A stretch of 64,000 nucleotides of DNA, from contig JAYESD010000005.1 in assembly GCA_036927565.1 (NCBI GenBank), positions 84,236,301 through 84,300,300 on the forward strand. Direction: 5' to 3'. Shown here piece by piece: positions 1-9,954 of the stretch. Each line of letters opens with the position of its first letter. Positions within the stretch are counted from its first letter, which is position 1. Made by a program: the position numbers and the translations under genes. The notes under the pieces were generated by a model that did not search any database, was not told the DNA's origin, and saw only the letters and a list, made by a program, of their open reading frames with translations. This DNA comes from Tuctoria greenei. Taxonomy: Eukaryota; Streptophyta; Magnoliopsida; Poales; Poaceae.

Positions 1-240
1 GTGATATATCCTATGTCATATTACATATGTAAAATATTGTACAATATAAAACTTTTAAGCCTAGGGAAGAGCAAACAGAGCAAAAACAGAGAGGAACAGC
101 AAACTTTTAAGCCTAAGGAATAAAATATAAAACGAAGCTACGCAGCTGGTCGGGTACACGTACAGTCTGGGCCGGTGTGCCGGTGCACCTTAACCCCCGT
201 CGTGCGTCCCCGATGTTTGTTGGGAAGACCCTTGCAGGCA

Positions 241-728
241 GACCAGGATCGCCTGACGTAGTGAATTTTACTGCATCCTATTTGTAGGAGTCTTTTTAAT
301 ATGGTATTTTCTCATTAATTTTGCGGTCAATCTATACGACACTTCATACTCTAGGAAAAAACGAAAAATGATTGTACTTCATGCTGATGCAAACAAGAGG
401 CAATTAAAATAAATACTTTTGAGTTCTTGTCAAGTTTACAAAATGAAAGCATCGGAACCCTCCCTAATTTCCTCGATAGTTAATGTGTTTTTAATTCAAT
501 TAATTTGTTATAGAATTTTGTTTTATTTAGATGTTTGAAATATGCACCATTATATGCATGTAAACTCTTTCTCATGTTGAAGCAAGCAGGCAAGAGTTTA
601 AGAAATGATTTGAATGGGCCCCTTAGTTGGATAGCTGGGAAGTACAACTGTCGAATCAAAACAAACGGTGGATGCAGTCTTTACTGCACGCATGCAGTAA
701 AATGTCGCTACATCAGGCAATCCTAGTC
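241..728. mobile_element. MITE-like element with ~36-bp terminal inverted repeats
   Basis: The left end (241-276, starting GACCAGGATCGCCTGACGTA) is the near-perfect reverse complement of the right end (692-728, ending GGCAATCCTAGTC). The element is 488 bp, has no transposase and sits inside a module whose uninterrupted copy at 1374-1610 shows the empty site. Flanking 6-mers CAGGCA (235-240) and GAGGCA (729-734) look like a target duplication with one mismatch. I cannot assign the superfamily from the TSD alone. Confidence 0.7.
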
Positions 729-808
729 GAGGCAGGTATGCTCTGATTCCTGTCCTTGAAATCCATCTAGGCTTCCTATGATGTAGGCGGTTCACCACCA
801 GACTATAG

Positions 809-1083
809 AAAGGATAAGCACGCACACATGTTACAGTCATTGTTGACTGTGTTGGTCTAACGTCATTGTTTGACTGTGTTGGCCTATGTTTAGTCATTAA
901 CGCTAGCCTTTGAATCTGTGTAGTGCAAAAGGGTTTAGTTTTGATTTCACACTACACTAGCTAGCCTATATAAAGTGTATATGTGTTCCCTGATGAATAC
1001 ACAATAAACATTCTCCATACAGAATAGTCTCGAGACCAGTAATCTTTCCCTGCATGCTTCCACTTTCTTCTACCATGACATCG
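809..1083 (+). mobile_element. Insertion of unresolved type, LTR-like, within copy X
   Basis: Relative to the uninterrupted module copies, about 275 bp are inserted between the CACCACCAGAC and AGCAAAGCCTCGG segments. The insert carries a TATA-like CTATATAAAG at about 965-975, followed by AATACACAATAAACATTC, reminiscent of a small LTR promoter and polyA region. No clean TG...CA ends or target duplication could be fixed, so the class is a guess. Confidence 0.35.
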
Positions 1084-1215
1084 AGTCCAAAACCAGCAAA
1101 GCCTCGGTAATGAGCGGCATGCAGGTTTCTTGATGAGAAACTGACTGCGGGGGCAGGCCTCAGTCATGCATGTTTCACAGGAAGGATGTTCCCTCAAGGG
1201 TTTGAGGATAAAAGG

Positions 1216-1329
1216 TACTCCTCCATTCCACAATAGTTGTCATTTTGGACAAGATTTTTAGCTCATTTTGAACTAAAAATGAACTAAAAACCTTCTCCAA
1301 AACGACAATGTTATGGGAAGGAGGGAGTA
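1216..1329. mobile_element. Stowaway-type MITE (Tc1/mariner-like)
   Basis: A ~110-bp element starts TACTCCTCCATTCC and ends GGAAGGAGGGAGTA. Inverted ends with the CTCCCTCC core and bounding TA dinucleotides are the signature of grass Stowaway MITEs. The inner arms also pair (ACAATAGTTGTCATTTTGGA against CCAAAACGACAATGTTAT). It is too short to encode anything. Confidence 0.85.
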
Positions 1330-1373
1330 TACCATCTAGGCAGTCAGCCGGAGGTTCGAAGGAAACTAGTACA

Positions 1374-2035
1374 CGATTGGTCGGGTACACGTACGGTACG
1401 AGTGTGCCGGGGTACCTTAACCCCCCGTCGTCTGTCCCCCGTGGTTGTTAGGAAGAGCCTTGTAGGTATGCTATGATTCTTGTCCTCTAACTCCATCTCT
1501 AGGTTTCCGATGACGCAGGCGATTCACCACCAGACAAACCAACAAAGCCTCGGTGTTGAGCGGCATGCAAGTTTTTTGATGAAAAACAGACTGCAGCCCC
1601 CGTAGTCAATTTTTCAACAAAAAACATGCATGCCGCCCGCTTGCCTCCACCCATTTGTACTCCCATGCGTACTCTCACTGACGTGTCATCATCTTATTTG
1701 TTGTGAAGGTATGGTACTTAAACTAAGCATTAATAAGGGACCAATAACATTTTGACACATCAGCGGGAGGACGCATGGGAGGACAGAACGGGAGGAGGGA
1801 AGCCGCATCCATCACCGGCCCCGGCATTCAGCTTTTCATCAAGAAACTTGCATGTTGCTCGTCACCGAGGCTTTGCTGGTTTGTCTGGTGGTGAACCGCA
1901 TGCGTCATGGGAAACCTAGATGGAGTTTTAGGACAGAATCAGAACATACCTGCAGTGGTCTTCCCACCACCACCGGGGACGCACGACGGGGGTTAAGGTA
2001 CAATGGCACACCCGGACCGTACATGTGCCGGTAAA
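1374..2035. repeat. Long imperfect fold-back: module copies Y (+) and Z (-)
   Basis: Copy Y (1374-1610) and copy Z (1800-2035) are the same ~220-bp module in opposite orientation. The sequence between them is itself inverted: CCCATGCGTACTCTCACTGA near 1670 pairs with the reverse complement of CAGCGGGAGGACGCATGGG near 1775. The whole block is therefore a hairpin of about 330 bp per arm, centred near 1720. No ORF makes sense here. It could be a fold-back element or a transposon with long terminal inverted repeats. Confidence 0.65.
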
Positions 2036-2234
2036 GATGGTTATGGATAGAAAATAGGAAGAAGAAAAAGGATGGTGTGCATTTTGATCCATGAACCGTG
2101 AGACTGCTAACTTCCATTTTAATTGGCCAGTTTCCGATTCGGCTGAGTCATTATTGTTGTATGTGGTGTTTGGTTGAGACAATGCAAGAATTAAAAAAGA
2201 GGAGTTTATTAGATTCAAAAATCTTCATTACGTC

Positions 2235-2322
2235 AGGTCGTATGATGGCCGGACACTCTCCAATCCACTTAGATTGAAGTGGATCAACTCCTACCCAAAT
2301 GAGGTCGTATGATGGCCGGACA
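2235..2322 (+). repeat. Pair of 21-bp direct repeats
   Basis: AGGTCGTATGATGGCCGGACA occurs at 2235-2255 and 2302-2322. The spacer between them contains a small inverted repeat (CAATCCACTTAGATTG and GAAGTGGAT). The pair could be a long footprint or duplication around a small insertion. Confidence 0.6.
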
Positions 2323-2696
2323 TGATAGGTATAATGTCAGGATTAATTCCAGGAATCGTATCCTCGTCACTTGCAATCTATGCACCACCTGGGCCTAGGT
2401 TGTGCACTGGTCACCTGGCGTATTCCCTACATCCGCACCCGCGCGCGGTAATCGTAACGAATTCGTGCGAGCAATTTTGATAAGGTGTGAACGATTTGTC
2501 CCACCTTGGAAAGTTGAGCTCGTTGCAATGAAAATATAAGGCAATGTGCGCTATTGTAGTTACACATCCGATTGAAAAAAGATGTCGCACAAGAATTGTC
2601 CACACTCCGTTCGACATCGTCCGCTCGCCTGGTCGAAGTCGAATGGAACGTGTATGAGACATGTATTGAGCGGGTGTTTTTTATATAAGCCCGGGA

Positions 2697-2890
2697 CTCT
2701 TTTTGTGTCAAATTAAAAATTTGCCAGTGAAGCCGATGGGACACGTCGAGCCGTTGCGATAACCAAGAGGGATGCAAACCGCGGTTTTTTATAAGCATAA
2801 TTGCCAGAGCCAGATGCGGTTTTTTATAAGCATAATTTTTCGCCGCATACGCTGGGCCCTTTGTGTGTCAAATTAAAAATTTCTCCTTTT
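2697..2890 (+). repeat. Local direct duplication
   Basis: GCGGTTTTTTATAAGCATAATT appears near 2780 and again near 2817. TGTGTCAAATTAAAAATTT appears near 2703 and again near 2863. The order of the blocks indicates a partial tandem duplication of this stretch. No coding content is seen in 2036-3700 apart from such repeats. Confidence 0.55.
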
Positions 2891-2988
2891 ATCAAAAAAC
2901 ATCTCCTTTAATCATGCCAAAATTTCCCCTTTAACCCACTTCGTGCGTGAATCGAAGTGTGTGACCCTCCACACCAGGGGCCTCTAGA

Positions 2989-3060
2989 GTGGAGACAATG
3001 GACTCCAGAAAAGAAAAGAAAAGAAAAGAAAAGTGGAGACAATGAACTCTAGAAAAGAAA
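2989..3060 (+). repeat. (AAAAG)n microsatellite within a duplicated segment
   Basis: Several AAAAG units (about 3008-3033) are flanked on both sides by near-identical copies of GTGGAGACAATGGACTCCAG, the second copy with two transitions. This is a slippage-type duplication. Confidence 0.7.
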
Positions 3061-3499
3061 GGAAGAGAAAAATGTTAGAAAAAAATAGGTACTACGTACG
3101 AGATTTAAGGTGAAAGAGCCTGGAGAACGAAACTGTAAAACAGGAAATTGATTGACACGGATTAATCCAAGTTGTGATGTCGTGCTTTTGTTGTTTTTAT
3201 GTTTTTTTGATGTTTTTTGATCGGAATACCACCCCTATTGCTACATTAACTTATTTAGATAACAAATTGCCAGAGCCAGACGCGCACTCGTAGATGGGCT
3301 TATGCGTCATGGGGATGAACACCGCGTCCTAGCGCAGTTTTGGCCCAGGAATAGACTCAGCGCAGTTTCAGCCCACGAATAACATGCGGCCCAACGTAGT
3401 GTTGGGCCTACTCTGATAGCTTCACGTACGCTTTGTCTTGGCTGCCTCCCCGCCGGACCCTTTGATCCACAACGGCCCCTCTCCTGATTGCACGAAACG

Positions 3500-3632
3500 T
3501 GCCTAGAGGAGCATCCGCTGGCCACCACGCTCTTAGAGGAGCATCCGTCGGCCGCCACGCTATTAGAAGAGCATCCGCCGTCCACCGGCATGGAGGAGTG
3601 TCCGCCGTCCACCGCACGTGGAGGAGCAACAG
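3500..3632 (+). repeat. Short GC-rich tandem repeat, ~27-30-bp period
   Basis: Four to five degenerate copies of a unit containing AGAGGAGCATCCGCTGGCC follow each other. The first two are 30 bp and later ones are slightly shorter. Either strand can be read as a low-complexity Ser/Cys/Gly or Ala/His-rich peptide, which I regard as an artefact of the repeat. Confidence 0.6.
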
Positions 3633-3709
3633 CGCTAGGTACAATTGTTCACATAATGTTATTGTAGTTCAATCCTCTTACAGATATGCTGATTGAATCG
3701 TAGGAAGCG

Positions 3710-6172
3710 ATGTCAGGAGATAAGACATGGATGGGAAAAGACAGGCGTACAAAGGAGTGGCGGGATGGAATGAAGTCATTTTTAAATTTAGCATTCCTGG
3801 GCACTCGTGAAGAAGAAACTAAGCCTTGTCCTTGCATGAAATATGGTAATATTTGCCACGGGACACGCAAGGAAGTTCGTATTCACTTGCTTCGTAATGG
3901 GATGTCATTTGATTATACTTGTTGGGTACACCATTGAGAAAAACGAGGTGAGAAAAATATTGTTGAGCAATCAGCAAATAATGAGGAGATAATTTCTGAT
4001 GATGTTGCTATGGAAAATATGTTGTCCAGTCTAATTAGAGGCACTGATCATGGTGGTACTTCAGCAGATGTTGATGATCCAGAAAATGCTATAAACCAGC
4101 AGGAGCAAACTGGGTGTGCAAAGGCATTCTATGACTCATTAAATGATGCCAAAAAGGAGTTGTATCCAGGTTGTGAGAAGGTGACCCAATTATCCTTTAT
4201 TGTCAGGTTGTACCAGATAAAGTGTTTAACTGGTTTGAGCAAAAAAGCATGTGAGTTGATCCTGGAACTATTCTCATATGTGCTTCCAGAGGGCCATTGT
4301 ATTCCTAATACACTTGATAAAGTTCAAAAGGTCGTTCGTGACCTCTGGCTGAGCAACGAAAAGATCGATGCGTGTGTCAATGACTATGTGTTATTCCGAA
4401 AGGACTATTCTCTGCTGGATCGATACCCAAAATGTGGTGAATTAAGATGGAAAAATAATACTGGTGGGGATGCAAGAGAGGCTTTACCTTGTGGAAAATC
4501 CAAGAAGCTTGTAGCACGCAAGATTCTACGATACTTCCCTCTTATTCCCCATCTTCAAAGGTTTTATATGGCAGAATCAACAGCATCAAACATGCGGTGG
4601 CACAAAGAAGAACGTATTGATGATGGAATATTACGCCATCCTGACGATTCGAAAGCATGGAAGCATTTTGATAGCATTCACCCAAATTTCTCATCTGATC
4701 CTCGCAACATAAGACTTGGGTTAGCATCTGATGGTTTCAATACTTTTGGAGTAATGAATGTTTCTTACAGTACATGGCCTGTGATTCTAATCCCATATGA
4801 TCTACCACCTTGGTTGTGTATGAAGCAGCCTTTTTGGTTGATGTCAATGATAATTCCTTGGCCAAAGTCACATGGAAACAACATTGATGTGTTTCTGTAG
4901 CCTTTGATTGATGAGCTAATGAAATTATGGTCTGATGGTGTTAAAACATACGACAGTTCAAAGAAAGAGACATTTCTCATGCGAGCTCCTATATTGTGGA
5001 CAATAAATGATTTTCCAGCATATGCAATGCTATGTGAATGGAGCACAAAAGGTAAGCTAGCATGTCCATACTGCCATGAAAACACTGACGCCTTGTGGTT
5101 GAAACATGGACGAAAGTATTACTACATGGGTCATCGTCATTTTCTACCTCAGAATCACAGGTGGCATCGAGACAAAGCTTCTTTCAACAACAAGATAGAG
5201 AATAGAGAGGCTCCAACATCCTGGTCACGAAGTACTCAAACAATACGAGACTTTTGATCAAGTGAGTTTTGGACAGAAGAATAATAAGAGAAAGCGCACT
5301 GAGAAAGATAGGTGGCATAGTTGGAAGAAGAAAAGTATATTTTTTTCAGCTCCCGTATTGGAAGACATTGCTAATAAGGCATAACTTGGATGTCATGCAC
5401 ATTGAGAAAAACATTTGTGATAGCATATTGAGAACATTGCTTAATATGGATTGTAAAACAAAAGATAGTCTACAAGCTCGTCTTGATATGAAGGAAATGG
5501 GTATACGGCCAAAGCAACATCCGGTGGGTATGAAAGGGAAGTATGATTGTCCATCAGCATCATATACTTTGCAAAAAGATCATAAGACCACCTTGTGCAA
5601 GTTTTTGGCGGATGTGAAGATGCCCGATGGTTATGCCTCAAACATCAAGAGATGTGTGGACATAATAGCATGTAAGGTATCAGGTCTAAAACTCATGACT
5701 ACCATATTATATTTCAGAAGCTCCTTCCTATTGCAAACGTGACATATTGCCTGAAAAGGTTGTTGCACCATTAATTAAGTTTAGCAGATTCTTTTCTAGA
5801 ATTTGTTTTAAAGAATTGGCAGAACCAGATTTTCATAAGATGATTAAACAATTTCCTGAAACAATTTGTAAGCTTGAGATGTTGCTTCCTCCCGCTTTCT
5901 TTGATATCATTGTACATCTTCCAATCCATCTTGCCGAAGAAGCTCGCTTGGGTGGACCTGTTTCTTACAGATGGATGTATCCAATTGAGAGGTACCTTGG
6001 TACATTCAAGAGGTATGTACGTAACAGAGCTCACCCAGAGGGTTCTATAGCTGAGGGATATATTATGGAAGAGTGTATGACTTTTTGTAGTCAGTTTTTG
6101 GATAACATTAGCACCAAGCTTAATAGGCCAAAACGTGATGAAGCTGCAGCTAGGAATGAACCTTCTCTCTAG
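3710..6172 (+). pseudogene. TNP2-like CACTA transposase, main part (broken)
   Basis: This encodes the DDE-type transposase that would cut and join CACTA ends in the nucleus. The N-terminus (3710-3937) matches the transposase-associated domain, with a CPC..C cluster and a final WVHH. From 4010 the TNP2 domain follows, with recognisable blocks LYPGC, KCLTG, RDLWLSNEKIDAC, MRWHKEER, SDPRNIRLGLASDGFN, YSTWPVILIPYDLPPWLCMK, LWTINDFPAYA, then LDVMHIEKNICDSIL (5390s), DGYASNI and the DUF4218-like RWMYPIERY...EGSIAEGY block (to 6172). Breaks: TGA at 3935-3937, TAG at 4898-4900 (Gln position), a frameshift near 5220, another in the T-run near 5345, and another near 5690. It is not functional as it stands. 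Confidence 0.9.
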
Positions 6173-6377
6173 TCTAATATATTTACAGAAGTTGATAATT
6201 CTAAAAAAGGGTTTAAATGTGGCCAACTTACTATGGTGGAGCTACATAACATTAGGCATTATTATTTCTAATGTTGAAGACACCGCTCCATGGATCAAGT
6301 ACATATAACTCAGATGTTCTATACTATATTGGATCAGGCTTATTGTAGGTGGCTCATTTAATTTTGTACCCTTTTTA

Positions 6378-7330
6378 GTGAGCATTTTGAAGAGCTGAAG
6401 AAGATTCATTATCGCGATGTTGAAAAACGCCATAGAGATGAGTTTGTTTATTGGTTTCATAAATGAGTAAGTACATGCAAGTTTTTACTTTGATGAAATA
6501 TTGAACAAATATGTGTTTTGAAGTTGGTTTAATGATGACCCTTTTTATACTAATGTGTACAGATTACGACATTACACAAAGAAGGCAAAGTAACCGATTA
6601 TTTGTATGCATTATGTAGAGGACCTGATCGTCGGGCACGTTTTTTTAGTCGATCATTCATAAATGTCTTCTTCTTTCAAACAGCATAGGCGGAAAAGAAT
6701 TTACAGACGCAACATAGTGGTGTTGTTGTTCGGGATGGTGATCATGAGTGGTATGGAGTAATCAAGAAAATGATTTCTATTGATTTTGAAAAAGAAATCA
6801 AGAGGTTCTATTATTTGAATGTGACTGGTTTGATCGTCCTCGTTCCAGTCAGAGCCAAAGCAGATGCTACAAAATGGATCGATATAGAATGATAGATGTT
6901 GACACTACTTTTTCTCAATTTAAGTATGAGACTTACATCCTAGCCACCCAAGCAGAACAAGTTTTTTACGTTTGAAGTGTGAAGCAACCTAAATGGGCTA
7001 CAGTTGTTAAAACGAAGCCACGAAACCTTTTTGCCATGCCCCCTAGAGATAGTGAAAATAATGTCATTGAGACGATGGAGGTTGAGACATTTGATGATCG
7101 ATGACTTATTGATATAAATGAGGATAGGACCGCATGGGATAGGAATGACATTGAGGGAACAACCGGCGATGCTTCCGCTCTTCAAATGAGAACATGTGAT
7201 CAGTTTGAGACACATAGAGTTCCATTAGAACATGAAGATGACGACGATGACGATGATACATATATCGATGATGGTATTGTACCTCCAATCTTGGGGGGGG
7301 GGGGGACAGCGAAGATGATGATTTTTTTAT
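6378..7330 (+). pseudogene. C-terminal exons of the TNP2-like transposase (DUF4216-like)
   Basis: EHFEELKKIHYRDVEKRHRD is readable from about 6380 and ends at a GTAAGT donor (6467). An acceptor-like TGTGTACAG ends at 6562, and reading resumes with KEGKVTDYLYALCRGPDRR. The later HSGVVVRDGDHEWYGVIKK, CDWFDR and YILATQAEQVFYV blocks match the DUF4216 module found at the C-terminus of plant TNP2 transposases. An Asp-rich tail follows near 7230. The reading is broken by a stop after QVFYV and by frameshifts near 6680 and 6820. The exon structure is inferred by eye. Confidence 0.75.
6467..6562 (+). other. Predicted intron in the CACTA transposase
   Basis: A GTAAGT donor at 6467 and a TGTGTACAG acceptor ending at 6562 separate two stretches that are adjacent in TNP2 proteins. 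The 96-bp insert is AT-rich and has no coding similarity. The prediction rests on splice consensus plus protein continuity only. Confidence 0.55.
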
Positions 7331-7434
7331 ATAAGTACTGTGTGAGCTAGCTGTACGTGAACTATTTGATTTTTTTTGAAAAGATAGAAGCCACTATTCT
7401 ATTTAGTAGCAAGCTTAGAAGCAAGCCAATATTG

Positions 7435-8729
7435 AATCCTGGTGAATCGTGGCAAATGTTCGTAATGCAACGATTGTGTTCTGTGGTGATAGATCCTAAC
7501 GCCACGAATTGGTGAATCATGGCAAAAGTTCCTAATGCAACAATTGTGTTCTGTGACGATAGATCCTAACGCCACAAACTGGTGAATCGTAGCAAAATTT
7601 CATAATGCAATGATCGTGTTCCGTGGCGATAGATCCTAACGCCACAAACTAGTGAATAGTGGCAAAAGTTCCTAAAGTAACGATTATGTTCTGTGATGAT
7701 AGACCCTATCGCCACGAACTGGTGAATCATGGAAAAAGTTCCGAATGCAACAATTGTGTTTTCATGGCGATAGATCCTAATGCCACGAACTGGTAAATCA
7801 TGGCAAAAGTTCCTAATACAATGTGTATGTTCTATGGCTATAGATCCTATCACCACGAACCGGTGATTCATGGCAACAAATCCTAATACAACTATTGTGT
7901 TTCGTGGCGATAGATCCTATCGCCACAAACTGGTGAATCGTGGAAAAAGTTCCTAATGCATGTTTTGTGGCGATAGAACCTAACGCCACGAACAGGTGAA
8001 TCATGGCAAAAGTTCCTAATGCAATGATTTTGTTCCGTGGCGATAGATCCTAACGCCACGAACCGGTATTTCGTGGCAACTGGTCCTAGTGCAACGATTG
8101 TGTTTCGTGGTGATAGATCATATCGCCATGAACTGGTGAAGCGTGGAAAAGTTCCTAATGCAACAATTCTATTATGTGGCGATAGATCCTAACGCCATGA
8201 ACTGGTATTTCGTGGCAACTGATCCTAATGCAACGATTGTGTTTCGTGGCGATAGATCCTATCGCCATGAACTGGTGAAGTGTGGCAAAAGTTCCTAATG
8301 CAATGATGTGTTCCATGGCAATAGATACCAACGCCCCGAACTAGTGAATCGTGGCAACAGATATGCAACGATTGTGTTCCGTGGCGATAGATGCTAACGT
8401 CATGAACTAGTGAATCATGGCAACAGATCCTAATGCAACGATCGTGTTCCGTGGCGATAGATGATAATGCCACGAACTAGTGAATCATGGCAACTAATTC
8501 ATGGAGATAGATCCCAATGCCACGAACTATTGAATCATAGCAACATATCCTAATGCAACGATTGTGTTCCGTGGCGATAGATGCTAATGCCACGAACTAG
8601 TGAATCGTGGCAACAGATTCATGTATAGATCCTAATGCTATGAACTAGTGAATCGTGGCAACAGATCCTAATGCAACGATCGTGTTCCGTGGCGATAGAT
8701 GCTAATGCCATAAACTAGTGAATCATGGG
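7435..8729 (+). repeat. CACTA subterminal array: ~19 units of ~70 bp
   Basis: Each unit reads approximately GTGGCGATAGATCCTAACGCC, then ACGAACTGGTGAATCGTGGC, then AAAAGTTCCTAATGCAACGA, then TTGTGTTCC. Two short dyads overlap in every full unit: GTGGCG...CGCCAC and CCACGA...TCGTGG. Units near 8500 and 8620 are shortened to about 50 bp. Arrays of short repeats near the ends are where CACTA TnpA-type proteins bind in known elements, so these are candidate binding sites. Variation is concentrated at the CG steps. Confidence 0.85.
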
Positions 8730-8805
8730 AAAAGGACAAGCTTACTGCAACAATTTAGTATTCGTTGCAGTACAATTGTTGCAACAGGGTGGAATCCTTC
8801 TAGTG
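8730..8805 (+). other. CACTA 3' terminal segment
   Basis: TACTGCAACAATTTAG is followed by an inverted echo, CGTTGCAGTACAATTGTTGC, and then by GGAATCCTTCTAGTG at the very end. This gives a ~75-bp end region between the array and the presumed terminus. Confidence 0.6.
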
Positions 8806-8972
8806 AGCGCAGTGGCTGCGGCTGCAACCAGGTGCTCAACGTTAGTGCGACACTGTTCCATCGCGGCTCGATGAGCTCCAGGCGTAGAAGGACACTGTAG
8901 TAGAGTCCACACTACGTTCAGCGCATTCTCTGGGTTGTTCGTCGATGCTGTGACCGACGCAAATTCACCATC

Positions 8973-9122
8973 CTATTGTGCAGCATTGGCTAGTATAGCA
9001 GATGGTGGTGGTGGAACGATGCCCACCGGGACAACAACGTTGGCCGGCTGCTGAACATTGAAGTGGTTTCCTCCAACATCTTGTGCAGCCGGTCTATTGG
9101 AATTAGTGGTTGAGTTCATCAT
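8973..9122 (-). pseudogene. gag N-terminal fragment of Gypsy fragment B
   Basis: An open stretch starts MMNSTTNSNRPAAQ just downstream of the PBS and ends at a stop after about 50 residues. It is rich in Asn, Pro, Val and Ala. Position immediately after LTR and PBS is the main reason to call it gag; no conserved gag core is present. Upstream in-frame codons overlap the PBS, so the ATG at 9122-9120 is preferred. Confidence 0.45.
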
Positions 9123-9145
9123 CTTGGAGATCTTGAATGCATGCG

Positions 9146-9163
9146 CCCCTACCTGGCGCGCCA
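9146..9163 (-). promoter_or_regulatory. Primer binding site of Gypsy fragment B
   Basis: On the minus strand TGGCGCGCCAGGTAGGGG follows the LTR end (...TTTGACA) after two T residues. It starts with TGG, as a site complementary to a tRNA 3' CCA must. The third family copy has TGGCACGCCAGGTAGGGG at 54797. Confidence 0.7.
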
Positions 9164-9165
9164 AA

Positions 9166-9954
9166 TGTCAAAGTGTTGACTAAGACATTTCCCCCAGTAC
9201 TACTAAGAAGTAGTCCGCGGAGGTTCGTATTCGGATAGGGCACTAATCAAGATCAAGAACAAGGGTGAACACAAAAAATTTTACGTGGTTTGGGCTGCCT
9301 GAGTGTAATACCCTACTCCACGGGACGTGTGTCGGTTGTATGAGTATAGCTTGAGTGTGTATGAGCTTAGATGAGTTTGGGTTCTACCGTGAAGTGCAGC
9401 CCTTTTATATGCAAAGGACTGACTGTTATAGTGTGTGCTATGGCCTGACATGTGGCCCTGGCTGTAATAAACCGCCCTATACACGATCTATGGTGTTCAG
9501 AGTGGTTAATATTGTGATAATGTGCCTCAACAGCAGCGTTACCGGTCTTGATATTCCTCTAATTGTGTGTCATTAATATATCATTAATGATGCGTTAAGT
9601 AGGTCTTGTAACGGCCAATTGATAGCCCTTGAATGTTCGCACCATTGGAGATCCCCGCTTTCTTCCCGTTGCAGACTTAGGTCCGGGGGTGTGACACATG
9701 GCAACTCTGGAGCTTCCCTCTGTGGGGAGGTAAATCCAGAGCTACTAGACACATGGAAGCTCCAGAGCGTCCCTCTGTGGGGAGGCCAGTACGAAGCTGA
9801 TGGACACGTGGCAGCACCAGAGCCACCCTGAGGAGGGAGGTAGGTCCGGCACTGTGAGACACGTGTTTCCTCCGGAAGTCCACGATACTGGAAGGTGGAA
9901 CTCGACGTGTCTTCTTCTAGTATGAAGGGATACCTGGTATACAGGGTATCGACA
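9166..9954 (-). mobile_element. LTR of Tat-lineage Gypsy, minus orientation
   Basis: A 789-bp LTR starts (on minus) TGTCGATACCCTGTATACC and ends AACACTTTGACA. It contains three to four copies of a ~55-bp unit (GACCTNCCTCCC...GTGCTGCCACGTGTC) and a TATAAAA box at 9413-9419. By eye it is clearly the same LTR as 14757-15512, apart from substitutions and a ~30-bp indel. Confidence 0.85.
9413..9419 (-). promoter_or_regulatory. TATA box of the minus-strand Tat LTR
   Basis: TATAAAA on the minus strand, in GCATATAAAAGGGCTGCAC. The same box with its surroundings occurs in the two sister LTRs. Confidence 0.6.

Larger units (their letters stand above)
143..1190 (+). repeat. Copy X of a ~220-bp dispersed module, split by two insertions
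   Basis: The module reads from a segment starting GGTCGGGTACACGTAC, through a TTAACCCCCGTCGTG stretch, a TTCACCACCAGAC stretch and an AGCAAAGCCTCGG stretch. The same order occurs at 1374-1610 on the plus strand and at 1800-2035 on the minus strand. In this copy the segments are separated: 143-240, then the inverted-repeat element 241-728, then 729-808, then a second insertion to about 1083, then 1084 onwards. No coding potential is recognised. It may be the body or terminal repeat of an old DNA transposon; the family is not identified. Confidence 0.6.
3700..8805 (+). mobile_element. Decayed CACTA (En/Spm-type) DNA transposon
   Basis: The element contains TNP2-type transposase remnants (3710-7330), then a subterminal array (7435-8729). 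Its candidate 3' terminus reads GGAATCCTTCTAGTG and ends at 8805, so the reverse complement starts CACTAGAAGGATTCC, as expected for CACTA termini. The 3 bp after it are AGC. I could not find a matching 5' terminus, so the 5' boundary given is only the start of recognisable coding sequence; the true end may be upstream or deleted. No tnpA-like gene is seen. Confidence 0.8.
8806..9954 (-). mobile_element. Tat-lineage Gypsy fragment B: 5' LTR, PBS and gag start, minus strand
   Basis: Read on the minus strand, an LTR (9954 to 9166) is followed by a primer binding site (TTTGGCGCGCCAGGTAGG) and the beginning of a gag-like ORF. It stops at the CACTA 3' end at 8805, so the rest of the element is missing or displaced. 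The LTR belongs to the same family as 14757-15512 and, more distantly, 53719-54794. The lineage call rests on the PBS, the LTR structure and the neighbouring Tat-type integrase and antisense gene. Confidence 0.75.

Noticed and set aside
951..962. CACTACACTAG as the CACTA 5' terminus
   Set aside because: Does not continue with the AAGGATTCC expected from the 3' terminus at 8791-8805.
3307..3644. Ser/Cys/Gly-rich minus-strand ORFs
   Set aside because: Explained by the short GC-rich tandem repeat; no conserved domain.
5771..6226. 151-residue minus-strand ORF
   Set aside because: Antisense shadow of the TNP2 transposase.
7435..8729. CRISPR-like regular array
   Set aside because: Repeats and spacers are not separable; whole ~70-bp units are homologous, and the context is a plant CACTA element.
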